A stretch of DNA of 64,000 nucleotides from an uncultured Bacteroides sp. (lineage in GTDB: Bacteria > Bacteroidota > Bacteroidia > Bacteroidales > Bacteroidaceae): the NCBI RefSeq assembly GCF_937912035.1, contig NZ_CALDPF010000039.1, forward strand, positions 62,001 through 126,000, read 5' to 3'. Each line of letters opens with the position of its first letter. The first letter of the stretch is position 1. The position numbers were made by a program, and so were the translations under genes. The notes under the pieces were generated by a model that was given only the letters and a program-made list of their open reading frames with translations, searched no databases and was not told the origin of the DNA. Positions 43,434 through 52,433 of this stretch are shown piece after piece.

Positions 43434-46112
43434 TTATAGTGTGTACGAAACTCCTATTTCGAAGCTGCTTCCACGTTTGAATTTTTCCACTTCCAGTGTC
43501 TCGCCTGTCTTCGGTACCTCCTGACGGAAGATTACCGGTTGGTTGAGCAGGTCGTTGACCTGGAGTTTTACCGATACGCGGCTGTTCAGCTTCATGCTTC
43601 CGGCAAAGTTCAGTGTGTGGACGGCTTGCTGCTTTACGTCGCCAAGGCCTGAGATACCTACTGTGTGTATGCGGGGGCCCTGAAGGTTGTAGAGTAGGGC
43701 GGCTGATATCTGTCTGTCATCGTCTATGCGCGGGCTGTAGGTCAGGTCGGCATTGACCAGATATGGCGATGCTCCCTGCAAGGCGCGCTGGGCGTTGGTG
43801 TAGACTCCGCCTTCGGGCAGTTTCACGTTGGTGTACATATATGATGCGTTTGCTCCCAGGCGCAGGTCTTTGACTATCTCCTTGCGGAATTCCACTTCCA
43901 CTCCTGCTGCCATACCGTTGTCGGCATTTCGGAACGACTGTACTGTGGCTCCTCCTGAGAGTTCCTGGATTCTTTCTATCGGGCTCTCAAGGTGCTTGTA
44001 GTAGGCGGTTACGGAAAGCATGTCGCCGTTCTGGCGGAAGAGCTCGTAGCGGAGGTCAAAGTTGTAGTTGTAGCCGTTCTGCAGGTCAGCGTTACCACGT
44101 ATCTGCGACGCGCCGTATGATTCCTGATAGAGGAACGGGGCCATCTCGATGAACGACGGGCGGGTCACTGTGCGCGAGAATGAGAAGCGCAGGCTGTTGT
44201 CGCTGTTCATCTGATAGCGGAAGTTGGCTGCCGGGAAGAGGTCACCTGTGTTCAGCTCGCTTCTCTCGGGGCGTCCGCCGTCGGTGTGGTAGTCAACCCA
44301 CTGGCGTGAGTATTCATATCTCACTCCGAGGTTTAGAAGAAGAGACTCTATCGGATAGTAGTCGGCAAGGAGGTATCCGGCAATGATGCTGTTGCCTGCA
44401 CGGTACTGGTCTTTCGGCTGGTTCACCAGATTGATGGTGAGCAGTTCGTTCTCGATGTTCTCCTGATTGATATAGTCGCTCGGATTATAAATGTCTGTGA
44501 TTGTAGGGTTCAGTTTGTTCAGGTTGTAGTAGAAGCGTGTGGCCTTGTAGTCGCGCTGTTTGTCCTTATAGGTCACTCCGGCCTGTATCTTGTTGCTGTC
44601 GCCGAATTTATAGTCGCTCATGAGGTTTGCCACCCATTCGTTTTCGTCCAGCGATCCGAAGTATCTCATCGTCTCCTGGCGGTTCAGCTTGAAGAGCTCC
44701 AGCGAGTTGTCGTCCTGCACTTCGAACATCACCTGGCGTCTGTCCGGTTCGGCGCTCGATGTCTTGCTGTACGAGCCGCTCCAGTTGATGCTCCATGCGT
44801 CCTTTATGTAGTGCTTTCCGCTAAGCTGGTGGTTCTGCAGGCTGTAGATGTGCGACACGCTGTTGCTGCCTATCAGATTGTGGTCTTCGTAGTCCACACC
44901 CTCGCGGCGCATGTATGTGTCCGAGGCGTTGCGGGCGTAGAAGAATGTGTAGCTCAGCAGGTCCTGCTTTCTGAACGAGTAGCCTATGCTGGCAAGTGAG
45001 GCCAGCTTCAGTTCGTTGGTATAGCTGTCGTACGAGAAGTTGTTCAGTGTGTTTCCTGTGGCTTCAAGTGTGCGTACGTATGCGTCCTTCATCAGCTGCT
45101 GTCCGTTGCTCACGCCTATGGATGCCAGCACGCTCAGGTTGTTTCCTGCCAGGTCGAAGTTCTTTCCGAAGCCTATGTTTCCTCCGAACTCAGGCAGGGC
45201 TTTTCTTTTCGATACGTCGAATGTGGTGTTGAAAAGCTTGTTGTGGCGGGCATAATCTTCGAAATCTGTCAGATCCATTTCTGTATATGTGCTGTTCAGC
45301 TTTGGAGTTCTGAAGAGAGTGCCTTCGTGATCCATGCGGTACATATCCTGGCCCAGAGTATTGAATTTGCCGCCTGTATTGAATGAAATGTTGAAGAAAT
45401 TTTCGCCTGTCTGTTCTTTTGTACCTATATCGATGTGCGCTCCGGAATAGTCGGCGAAAGTGTTTGCCTCATATACCTTGCTCACTGTGATGTTCTTTAC
45501 TGTGGATGTAGGGAATATGTCGAGCTGGATAAGTTTGTTGTCCGGATTAGGCGATGCTATCGGAAGTCCGTTCAGTGTGGTGGTGCTGTATCTGTCGCCC
45601 AGACCGCGCACTATTATCTGTCCTGCCGATGCGATTGATATTCCTGATATCTTTTTCACGCCTTCGGCCACGTTCGAAATACCTTTTGTGCTCATCTCCT
45701 TTGCACCGAGGTTCTCTATCGCCACGCTCGATTTCTGTCTCTCCATCATCAGTGCGCGTTCTCCCTCAAGGTTTTTCTTTGCCACCACTGTCACCTCGTC
45801 CAGTTGCTGGTTGTCGGTGTTCAATGCTATTACTGTTTCCCCCTTTACATTTTTGTCGACTGTTATTCTTCGGGTCTCGTAGGCTACGTATTGGATTATC
45901 AGTACATCTTTGTCTGCGACGTTTTTAATCTCGAACTTACCGTCGATGTCTGTCACCACGCCGGTTGTGGTTCCTTCTATCTGTACTGTCGCCCCGATTA
46001 GCGGCTCGCCCGTAGCTTTGTCAATTATCACTCCCTTGAAATCAATGGCCTGTGCTGTCACTGCTGTCATCAACACCGGAGATATAAGCATCAGTTTCTT
46101 AATGTCATTCAT
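43434..46112 (-). CDS. TonB-dependent outer-membrane receptor with carboxypeptidase-regulatory N-domain
   Basis: An 892-residue outer-membrane transporter. A signal peptide (ending AQA before IDFKG) is followed by a CarboxypepD_reg-like domain (about 25-110, GVIIDKATGEPLIGATVQIEGT). A plug domain follows (about 115-230, with IVRGLGDRYSTTTLNGLPIASP), then a 22-strand barrel ending FKRGSSFEIGVSYTL. No SusD gene is adjacent; the downstream gene is the duplicated beta-helix lipoprotein. The substrate is unknown. The promoter has a -7 box but no -33 box, preceded by 11-bp direct repeats that could bind an OmpR/PhoB-type activator. Confidence 0.92.
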   Translation of the reverse strand: MNDIKKLMLISPVLMTAVTAQAIDFKGVIIDKATGEPLIGATVQIEGTTTGVVTDIDGKFEIKNVADKDVLIIQYVAYETRRITVDKNVKGETVIALNTDNQQLDEVTVVAKKNLEGERALMMERQKSSVAIENLGAKEMSTKGISNVAEGVKKISGISIASAGQIIVRGLGDRYSTTTLNGLPIASPNPDNKLIQLDIFPTSTVKNITVSKVYEANTFADYSGAHIDIGTKEQTGENFFNISFNTGGKFNTLGQDMYRMDHEGTLFRTPKLNSTYTEMDLTDFEDYARHNKLFNTTFDVSKRKALPEFGGNIGFGKNFDLAGNNLSVLASIGVSNGQQLMKDAYVRTLEATGNTLNNFSYDSYTNELKLASLASIGYSFRKQDLLSYTFFYARNASDTYMRREGVDYEDHNLIGSNSVSHIYSLQNHQLSGKHYIKDAWSINWSGSYSKTSSAEPDRRQVMFEVQDDNSLELFKLNRQETMRYFGSLDENEWVANLMSDYKFGDSNKIQAGVTYKDKQRDYKATRFYYNLNKLNPTITDIYNPSDYINQENIENELLTINLVNQPKDQYRAGNSIIAGYLLADYYPIESLLLNLGVRYEYSRQWVDYHTDGGRPERSELNTGDLFPAANFRYQMNSDNSLRFSFSRTVTRPSFIEMAPFLYQESYGASQIRGNADLQNGYNYNFDLRYELFRQNGDMLSVTAYYKHLESPIERIQELSGGATVQSFRNADNGMAAGVEVEFRKEIVKDLRLGANASYMYTNVKLPEGGVYTNAQRALQGASPYLVNADLTYSPRIDDDRQISAALLYNLQGPRIHTVGISGLGDVKQQAVHTLNFAGSMKLNSRVSVKLQVNDLLNQPVIFRQEVPKTGETLEVEKFKRGSSFEIGVSYTL

Positions 46113-46138
46113 TCTTTTTACCCTTTTGTTTTCGAGGG

Positions 46139-46146
46139 CAAAATTA
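46139..46146 (-). promoter_or_regulatory. -7 box of the TonB receptor operon
   Basis: TAATTTTG on the minus strand, 27 bp upstream of the receptor ATG. The -33 region has no TTTG, which suggests the promoter needs an activator. Confidence 0.5.
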
Positions 46147-46185
46147 TGGCAGCGGTGTTACTTGGATGTTTCCATTTGTTTATAA

Positions 46186-46218
46186 TGTGTTTACGTATCG
46201 GTTACATATCGGTTACAT
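46186..46218 (-). promoter_or_regulatory. 11-bp direct repeats upstream of the TonB receptor promoter
   Basis: On the minus strand two exact copies of ATGTAACCGAT (46218-46208 and 46207-46197) are followed by a weaker third copy, ACGTAAACACA. Seven-base TGTAACC units separated by four bases resemble the layout of Pho-box-like response-regulator sites. Regulator identity is inference. Confidence 0.55.
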
Positions 46219-46234
46219 TGGTTTTTGTCTAAGC

Positions 46235-46275
46235 ATAAAACGCCGGAGGATATCAGAGTTCCTTCGGCGTTTTAT
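46235..46275 (-). terminator. Terminator of the nuo operon
   Basis: A 16-bp stem (ATAAAACGCCGGAGGA with TCCTTCGGCGTTTTAT, one wobble pair) about 70 bp past the nuoN stop on the minus strand, with a T-rich descending arm. Confidence 0.8.
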
Positions 46276-46344
46276 CATTCATCCGGTTTGTGGCCGTATG
46301 ATATGGTTTGATTATTGTTTCCCCGGAGTACGGGATGCGGCGGA

Positions 46345-47844
46345 TCAGATTCCGGCTATCTTTTCGATTCCTCCGTATACGCTGCTCAGCAGTCCGAGCA
46401 GGACTATTCCGGCCAGGCATACTACCAGTGATATGCGTGTAGCCAGCGGGCTGCGGAAGTATGGCAGCGGATTGTCGTTAGGAGTGATGTACATGGCTTT
46501 TACTACAAGAAGATAGTAGTAGAGTGAAATCACGGTGTTGACAAGCGCCAGGAACACTACCAGCCAGTGGCCGGCATTGAAAGCGGACGCGAATACGAAG
46601 AACTTGCTGAAGAATCCGGCGAACGGCGGTATTCCGGCAAGGGAAAACATGGCAAGAGTCATTATCAGGGTAAGTCCGGGATTTGTGCGGTAGAGTCCTG
46701 CGTATGCACCGCGGCTTACGGCATATTCCGATTTCACTGTCTCTTCCGAACGTGAAAGCGCATTCTCGGGATGTTCGCCTTCTACATTGTTCGCATTGTC
46801 ATAGTTCTCGCCCAGGGTGTGTCTCTCTATTGCTCCTATCACACCGAACACGGCCAGATTGGCTACAATATATACTGTGATGTAGTATATCATCGAAGTT
46901 GTTCCCTGGGTGTTGCCTGCCATTACTGCCAGCATGATGTAGCCGGCCTGCGAGATACTACTGTAGGCCATGAAACGCTTCATGTTGTCCTGAAGTATGG
47001 CAAAGATATTTGCCAGTGTTATCGTGATGACAATCACTATGCTGAGCATCAGCTCCCAGCGGTCGGACATTGGTGCGAATACTTTCGTCAGTATGCTCAT
47101 GAGGGCGAAGGCGGCGGCGCCTTTAGATATTACCGACAGATATCCGGCAACTGCAGTAGGCGCTCCCTGGTATGTGTCCGGAGTCCAGTTGTGGAACGGG
47201 ACGAGGCTCAGCTTGAATCCCAGCCCCGCGAAGAAGAATACCATGGCCAGTATCTGCAGTGGTGTGCCGGTGATGCTGGCAGTCATGTCGGCAAAATAGG
47301 TTGTTCCGCATGTGCCGTAAATCAGCGAGAGTCCGTACAGCATGAGTCCTGACGAGAACATAGAGTTCAGTATGAACTTTGCTCCTGCCTCGGCACTGTG
47401 GTGTTTCCACTTGTCGAACGATATAAGGCATGCCATTGGGATGCTGGCAAGCTCAAGGCCTACATAGAACATTATGAAGCTTCCCGCGCTTACCATGAAG
47501 TACATTCCCAGCAGAGTGCTCATTGTTATGACGTAGAACTCGCCTGCCTTGTGGCGCGAATCCGGCGAGGATATCCATTCGCCTGCCTGCATGAACACGA
47601 GCAGTGTTCCTGCTGTGAGTATTGTCTTTACTATAGATGCTATCGGGGTGCAGTGGTACATTCCGCCGAAATATTCTCCGGCCGACGGCTGTATGTTCAG
47701 AATGATTTGTATCACCAGCAGTGTACAAGCCATTGTCTGCAATGTCTTGTGATGCGGCTCTTTCATGATCAGGTCAGCCAGAAGGATTATTGCCATAAAG
47801 ACTGCCAGACCGATTTCTGCCTGCATTGGTATAAATTGAAACAT
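46345..47844 (-). CDS. nuoN: NADH-quinone oxidoreductase subunit N
   Basis: Antiporter-like proton-pumping subunit of complex I. The 499-residue protein has about 14 hydrophobic helices. The conserved lysine-bearing core is seen in GLGFKLSLVPFHNWTPDTYQGAPTAVAGYLS, and the helix-broken segment in FMAYSSISQAGYIMLA. A polar insert of roughly 30 residues (near 345-375, NANNVEGEHPENALSRSEE) interrupts a loop. It is the last gene of the operon, 126 bp after nuoM; that gap is filled by AT-rich repeats. The nuo terminator follows. Confidence 0.95.
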   Translation of the reverse strand: MFQFIPMQAEIGLAVFMAIILLADLIMKEPHHKTLQTMACTLLVIQIILNIQPSAGEYFGGMYHCTPIASIVKTILTAGTLLVFMQAGEWISSPDSRHKAGEFYVITMSTLLGMYFMVSAGSFIMFYVGLELASIPMACLISFDKWKHHSAEAGAKFILNSMFSSGLMLYGLSLIYGTCGTTYFADMTASITGTPLQILAMVFFFAGLGFKLSLVPFHNWTPDTYQGAPTAVAGYLSVISKGAAAFALMSILTKVFAPMSDRWELMLSIVIVITITLANIFAILQDNMKRFMAYSSISQAGYIMLAVMAGNTQGTTSMIYYITVYIVANLAVFGVIGAIERHTLGENYDNANNVEGEHPENALSRSEETVKSEYAVSRGAYAGLYRTNPGLTLIMTLAMFSLAGIPPFAGFFSKFFVFASAFNAGHWLVVFLALVNTVISLYYYLLVVKAMYITPNDNPLPYFRSPLATRISLVVCLAGIVLLGLLSSVYGGIEKIAGI

Positions 47845-47970
47845 GTTTATCAGTTATGAATTAAAAGTTAAAAACTAATAATTAAGAATGTTGCTCAATT
47901 AATAATTAAGAGTTTATAATTAAAATTGATAGCATCCACCCATTTTTAATTATTAATTATTCATTGTTAA
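47845..47970. repeat. AT-rich repeat spacer between nuoM and nuoN
   Basis: A 126-bp spacer made of TTAATAATTAA-type runs on both sides of CATCCACCCATTTTTAATTA (core 47931-47974). The two sides are partly complementary. It shares the ATCCACCC-ATT signature with 22054-22091 and 52417-52453, and the nuoM stop codon lies within its edge. Confidence 0.65.
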
Positions 47971-49452
47971 TTATCTCACTATTGCCGAAATAATAGGTTC
48001 AACACTGTGGCTTATTACGTCGCTTACCCAGAACGGCGCAAGTCCCAGTCCGGCTACAGCGGCTATAAGGCATATCACGGTGAAGCGTTCGTCCCATGTG
48101 GCGTCTGTAAGTTTAAGATGTTCCGGATTCTCGCAAGTTCCGTAAAGAATCTTTCCTACCACACGGAGGATATACACTGCTGTAATCACAATACTCATTG
48201 TGGCGATTACAGTGCATACACGGTGGAAGTTGTCCGGATTCTGGAAAGAACCTACAAATACTGTCATTTCGGCAATGAAACCGCTCAATCCGGGAAGACC
48301 GAGGTTGGCAAGGCCGGCAATGACGTATCCCACTGCAAGGAAAGGCATAATCTTCATCAGACCTCTCAGCTGGCGGATGTCACGTGTGTGTGTTCTGCCG
48401 TAAATCATACCGATAAGGGCGAAGAACAGTGCTGTCATAAGTCCGTGGCTGAGCATCTGAAGGATTGCTCCTGTAGCGCTTACTTTGGTCATCATCAGAA
48501 GCGCGAAAAGAACCAGACCGCAGTGGCTCACTGATGAATAGGCATTGATATATTTCAGGTCTGTCTGAACCACGGCGCTGAATGCTCCGTACACTACTGA
48601 GATAGTAGTAAGCACGAGGAAGAAATCTCCCCAAATGGCGGCACCTGTAGGCATGAGATACATAGCAATGCGGAAACATCCGTAACCGCCAAGTTTCATC
48701 AATACACCGGCATGAAGCATAGATACGGCGGTAGGGGCCGACGCGTGACCGTCAGGGCTCCATGTGTGGAACGGGAAAAGAGCTCCCAGCACACCGAAAC
48801 CGATAAATATCAGCGGGAAGAAGATACGCTGGAATTCTGTTGGTATCTTGTGATTTACTATCTCAAGAATATTCATTGTTTCGGCTCCGGCACCATAGTA
48901 TATGCCCAGAATACCTATAAGCAGGAATGCCGAGCCACCCATGAGCATCAGGGTAAGCTTCATGGCTGCATATTCCTTCTTTCCGCTTCCCCACACTCCG
49001 ATGAGCAGGTACATTGGGATGAGCGCCACCTCGTAGAACATGAACATGGTGAAGAGGTCTGTAGAAATGAAGAAACCGAAAACTCCGGTACTGAGGAGAG
49101 TGAACCATAGGAAATATTCTTTTGTCATCGGCTGCAGACGCCACGAAGCAAACGTGCCGGTGAATACTATTATGGAGCTTAGCAGTAGCATTACTACAGA
49201 GATACCGTCTACTCCTACCGAATAGCATATATTCAGTGGCTCATACCATGGTGTGCTTGCTGTAAACAGCATTTCTTCTGTAGCTCCTCCGTTTCTCAGG
49301 CCTATATATGCTACAGTGAGCCATACTGACAATCCCAGCAACATGGTGGAACCCGCCACCATAACCGCTCTTACCTGATTTATGCCTTTCGCCAGCCACA
49401 GGCCCAGCAGCATTACCAGAGGGATGATTACAAATAAACTTAATATATTCAT
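47971..49452 (-). CDS. nuoM: NADH-quinone oxidoreductase subunit M
   Basis: Antiporter-like proton-pumping subunit of 493 residues with about 14 helices. Typical core segments are GVLGALFPFHTWSPDGHASAPTAVSMLHAGVLMKLGGYG and KYINAYSSVSHCGLVLFAL (key Lys and His residues in buried half-channels), and the glutamate near FYEVALIPMYLLIG. The ATG at 49452 was chosen; the longer frame starts at a TTG at 49491 and would add a lysine-rich leader not seen in the family. It lies between nuoL and nuoN, with 142 bp to nuoL. Confidence 0.95.
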   Translation of the reverse strand: MNILSLFVIIPLVMLLGLWLAKGINQVRAVMVAGSTMLLGLSVWLTVAYIGLRNGGATEEMLFTASTPWYEPLNICYSVGVDGISVVMLLLSSIIVFTGTFASWRLQPMTKEYFLWFTLLSTGVFGFFISTDLFTMFMFYEVALIPMYLLIGVWGSGKKEYAAMKLTLMLMGGSAFLLIGILGIYYGAGAETMNILEIVNHKIPTEFQRIFFPLIFIGFGVLGALFPFHTWSPDGHASAPTAVSMLHAGVLMKLGGYGCFRIAMYLMPTGAAIWGDFFLVLTTISVVYGAFSAVVQTDLKYINAYSSVSHCGLVLFALLMMTKVSATGAILQMLSHGLMTALFFALIGMIYGRTHTRDIRQLRGLMKIMPFLAVGYVIAGLANLGLPGLSGFIAEMTVFVGSFQNPDNFHRVCTVIATMSIVITAVYILRVVGKILYGTCENPEHLKLTDATWDERFTVICLIAAVAGLGLAPFWVSDVISHSVEPIISAIVR

Positions 49453-49594
49453 TTTTTTTAGTTTTTTAGTTTTTAGTTGACGAGTTGACAAGATCTTTTT
49501 AGTTGATGAGGTCGCAGTCCGGCTGGAGAAGCTTGTCCCCTTGTAACTTAAACCTTGTAACAGAAGTCTTGTAACAGAAAAGAAGTCTTGTCTC

Positions 49595-51484
49595 CTATAA
49601 CATTATCAGTGCTGCTGTAAGGATGATGATACCTCCCAGGAACCACATTGTGTAAGTCTGAATTTTTCCGCTTTGTATAGGTTGTGCGGTTTCTCCGGCC
49701 GCGTTTGTTCCCCAAGCCATGAAGTTCATGAACTGGTCGATTACGTGTCGGTCGAACCACGCAAGCGGAGTAGAGATGCAGCGGAATATAATTTTCTTTG
49801 TGACAAACAGCCAAAGCTCGTCCATGAAGAAACGGCGGTATGCTGCGTAATGCAGACGGCTGAACCTCTTCTGGAGCATGTCTGCCACAGGCTGAGTCTG
49901 TCCGGCGTACATCCATGTAGCAATCAGTATGGCAATAACAGCTATGATAATGCTTGTAGCCGCTACAGTTGTATCAATGTGGATGTCGTATGCGTGTCCG
50001 TTGCTTGAAACAAAATGTCCGAAAGGCATTATCCAGCCCGCAACAATGGTGATAGCCGCAAGAATCATCAGAGGCAAGGTCATTACCACAGGACTTTCGT
50101 GCGGAGTATGGTGAGCATAGTTGTCATTTGTTTTTCCCCAGAAAATGCAATAATACAGACGGAACATATAGAAAGCCGTCATTCCGGCGATTATTGTCAT
50201 TATCCATCCGGCTACTGGACTGAAACGGAAACATGCCGCAAGAATCTCATCCTTCGAGAAGAATCCTGAGAATGGAGGAATGCCGGCAATGGCAAGACAA
50301 GCTATCAGAAATGTAATATGAGTGACAGGCATATATTTCCTCAATCCTCCCATATAGCTCATCTCATTGCTGTGAACAGCATGAATCACACAGCCTGCAC
50401 CAAGGAAGAGTAGTGCCTTGAACATGGCGTGAGTGAACAAATGGAACATTGATGCCATATATCCCAATCCGCCTTCGTGCGGGTCAAGACCGGTACATAC
50501 ACCCAGAGCCACCATCATGAAACCTATTTGTGATATTGTCGAGAACGCAAGCACACGCTTGATATCGCTCTGCACACATGCCACTGTAGCCGCATAGAAA
50601 GCGGTAAACATTCCGATGTAAGCTATCCAATGTAGAGTTTGTGGAGCAAATCCTATAAACAGAGGGAACATTCTGGCCACAAGATACACACCTGCCACAA
50701 CCATTGTAGCCGCATGAATCAGTGCAGATACAGGAGTAGGGCCTTCCATTGCATCCGGCAGCCAGATGTGTAGCGGGAACATGGCACTCTTTCCTGCGCC
50801 ACCCACGAACATCAGTCCCAGTGCACAAGGCAACACCATGCCTGCCTTCATGAGTTGCTCTTCGGAAGGAGTGAAAGTGAAAGTCTGCATGTAATAGCCG
50901 TAAATAAGGATACCGATGAGGAATCCCAGATCGGCAAAACGTGTAACGATGAAAGCTTTCTTGGAGGCAGCTATAGCCTCAGGCTTGGTATAATAGAAAC
51001 CTATCAACAGATAGGATGAAACTCCCACCAATTCCCAGAATACGTACATCTGGAAGATATTTGTCGCAACCACCAGTCCGAGCATAGAGAATGTGAACAG
51101 CGACAGGAATGCGTAGTAACGCTGGAATCCGCGTTCTCCTTTCATGTACCCGAAAGAGTAGATGTGCACCATGAGAGATACTGTAGTTATGACAACCAGC
51201 ATCATTACCGAGATAGGGTCCAGCATGATACCCATATCGATGTGCAGCGATTCAGTGAACGGCAGCCACCGGAAGTTCCAGGGAGTGGAGACAGGCAGCA
51301 ATCCTTCGTCAGTACGTGGCGCGCCGAAATAGCCGATAGCTGTGATATAGCTCAGAACTGTTATAGCTGCCAGCGAGAGTGTTCCTATTGCTCCTGCCAC
51401 TTTGTGAGGCATTTTCATACCTGCCAGGGCCAGGACCAGAAAGCTCAGTACCGGCAGAGCCAGTATAAGTATTGTATATTCCAT
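49595..51484 (-). CDS. nuoL: NADH-quinone oxidoreductase subunit L
   Basis: Largest antiporter-like subunit of complex I, 629 residues. The core contains VGVSSYLLIGFYYTKPEAIAASKKAFIVTRFADLGFLIGI and KSAMFPLHIWLPDAMEGPTPVSALIHAATMVVAGVYL, both strongly conserved in NuoL. The C-terminal part carries the amphipathic lateral-helix region and ends in a membrane helix (MWFLGGIIILTAALIML). It starts 13 bp after nuoK. The stretch between nuoM and nuoL (49453-49594) is short and T-rich, with no gene. Confidence 0.95.
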   Translation of the reverse strand: MEYTILILALPVLSFLVLALAGMKMPHKVAGAIGTLSLAAITVLSYITAIGYFGAPRTDEGLLPVSTPWNFRWLPFTESLHIDMGIMLDPISVMMLVVITTVSLMVHIYSFGYMKGERGFQRYYAFLSLFTFSMLGLVVATNIFQMYVFWELVGVSSYLLIGFYYTKPEAIAASKKAFIVTRFADLGFLIGILIYGYYMQTFTFTPSEEQLMKAGMVLPCALGLMFVGGAGKSAMFPLHIWLPDAMEGPTPVSALIHAATMVVAGVYLVARMFPLFIGFAPQTLHWIAYIGMFTAFYAATVACVQSDIKRVLAFSTISQIGFMMVALGVCTGLDPHEGGLGYMASMFHLFTHAMFKALLFLGAGCVIHAVHSNEMSYMGGLRKYMPVTHITFLIACLAIAGIPPFSGFFSKDEILAACFRFSPVAGWIMTIIAGMTAFYMFRLYYCIFWGKTNDNYAHHTPHESPVVMTLPLMILAAITIVAGWIMPFGHFVSSNGHAYDIHIDTTVAATSIIIAVIAILIATWMYAGQTQPVADMLQKRFSRLHYAAYRRFFMDELWLFVTKKIIFRCISTPLAWFDRHVIDQFMNFMAWGTNAAGETAQPIQSGKIQTYTMWFLGGIIILTAALIML

Positions 51485-51497
51485 ATTTCTCTTGTTT

Positions 51498-51815
51498 TTA
51501 TCCCTTCATTTCAGAAATATCATCAGTCAGAATCTTATTGATATTTCTATATACATTGATTATTATAGCTATTGCCACAGCTGTTTCCGCGGCGGCGATT
51601 GCAATGCCGAACAGACTGAAGAAATGTCCTTCCAGCTGTCCCGGAAAGAGATATCTGTTGAATACGGCAAAGTTGATGTTTGTGGCATTAAGCATAAGTT
51701 CGGCCGAGATAAGCAGAGCCAGCAGGTTTTTTCTTGTGAAGAAACCGTATATTCCGCAGAACAGCATCACGGTGCTTATCACCAGATAATGTATAACGTG
51801 TACTTCTATTTCCAT
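51498..51815 (-). CDS. nuoK: NADH-quinone oxidoreductase subunit K
   Basis: A 105-residue, three-helix membrane subunit (Nad4L homologue) at the proton-pathway base. The two conserved membrane glutamates are visible in LLALLISAELMLNATNINF and AIAAAETAVAIAI. It lies 12 bp after nuoJ and 13 bp before nuoL. Confidence 0.94.
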   Translation of the reverse strand: MEIEVHVIHYLVISTVMLFCGIYGFFTRKNLLALLISAELMLNATNINFAVFNRYLFPGQLEGHFFSLFGIAIAAAETAVAIAIIINVYRNINKILTDDISEMKG

Positions 51816-51827
51816 AATCCTTTGTTT

Positions 51828-52340
51828 TTAGTTTCTTTTTCTGGCTATCATAATCGCGCCTATCATACATGCCAGCAGCAGTACGCTCATTACCTCGAAA
51901 GGCAGTACGAACTGATATTTTTCTGTTCCGATGAGCGCTTCGCCGATTTTCTCCACCGGCAGCTCCACTCCCTGGGGAATGATGTTCAGGGCGAATCCGT
52001 TTGTGGCGATAAGGAACATCACCAGTGCCATGCCCACAAGAGTAGTAAGCAGTACGCTTATCATCTTGCCACGGCCTATTTTATACTTCATTGTTCCCGA
52101 CGAACGTGTCAGCAGTATTGAGAACACATACAATACGATGATACCCCCGGCATATACCATTAGCTGTACGGCACTCAGGAAGGTGTAGCCCAAAATGGCG
52201 TATATGCCTCCGGTGGCAAGCAGCACGAACAGCAGATAAGTGGCCGAACGCAGGATACTGTTGGTAGTGACGGCAAGTACGGAGAAAACAATTATGCACA
52301 GTGCCACTACATAGAATGCTATTTCAAAAAGTGAAAACAT
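51828..52340 (-). CDS. nuoJ: NADH-quinone oxidoreductase subunit J
   Basis: A 170-residue membrane subunit (Nad6 homologue) with five helices. The third helix carries the YAGGIIVLYVFSILLT segment with its characteristic pi-bulge glycines and tyrosine. It is preceded by nuoI, with a 93-bp AT-rich gap, and followed closely by nuoK. Confidence 0.94.
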   Translation of the reverse strand: MFSLFEIAFYVVALCIIVFSVLAVTTNSILRSATYLLFVLLATGGIYAILGYTFLSAVQLMVYAGGIIVLYVFSILLTRSSGTMKYKIGRGKMISVLLTTLVGMALVMFLIATNGFALNIIPQGVELPVEKIGEALIGTEKYQFVLPFEVMSVLLLACMIGAIMIARKRN

Positions 52341-52433
52341 GTTTGTAAATTAAAAATTAAAAGTTAATAATTAATAATTGGTTGATGTCATTGTTCCTCA
52401 CTATTAGTCAGAATATCATCCACCCATTATTAA
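52341..52433. repeat. AT-rich repeat spacer between nuoI and nuoJ
   Basis: A 93-bp spacer with TTAATAATTAATAATT on one side and CATCCACCCATTATTAATTA on the other, the same signature as the spacers at 22054 and 47931. The repeat runs on into the end of nuoI to about 52453. Confidence 0.65.
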
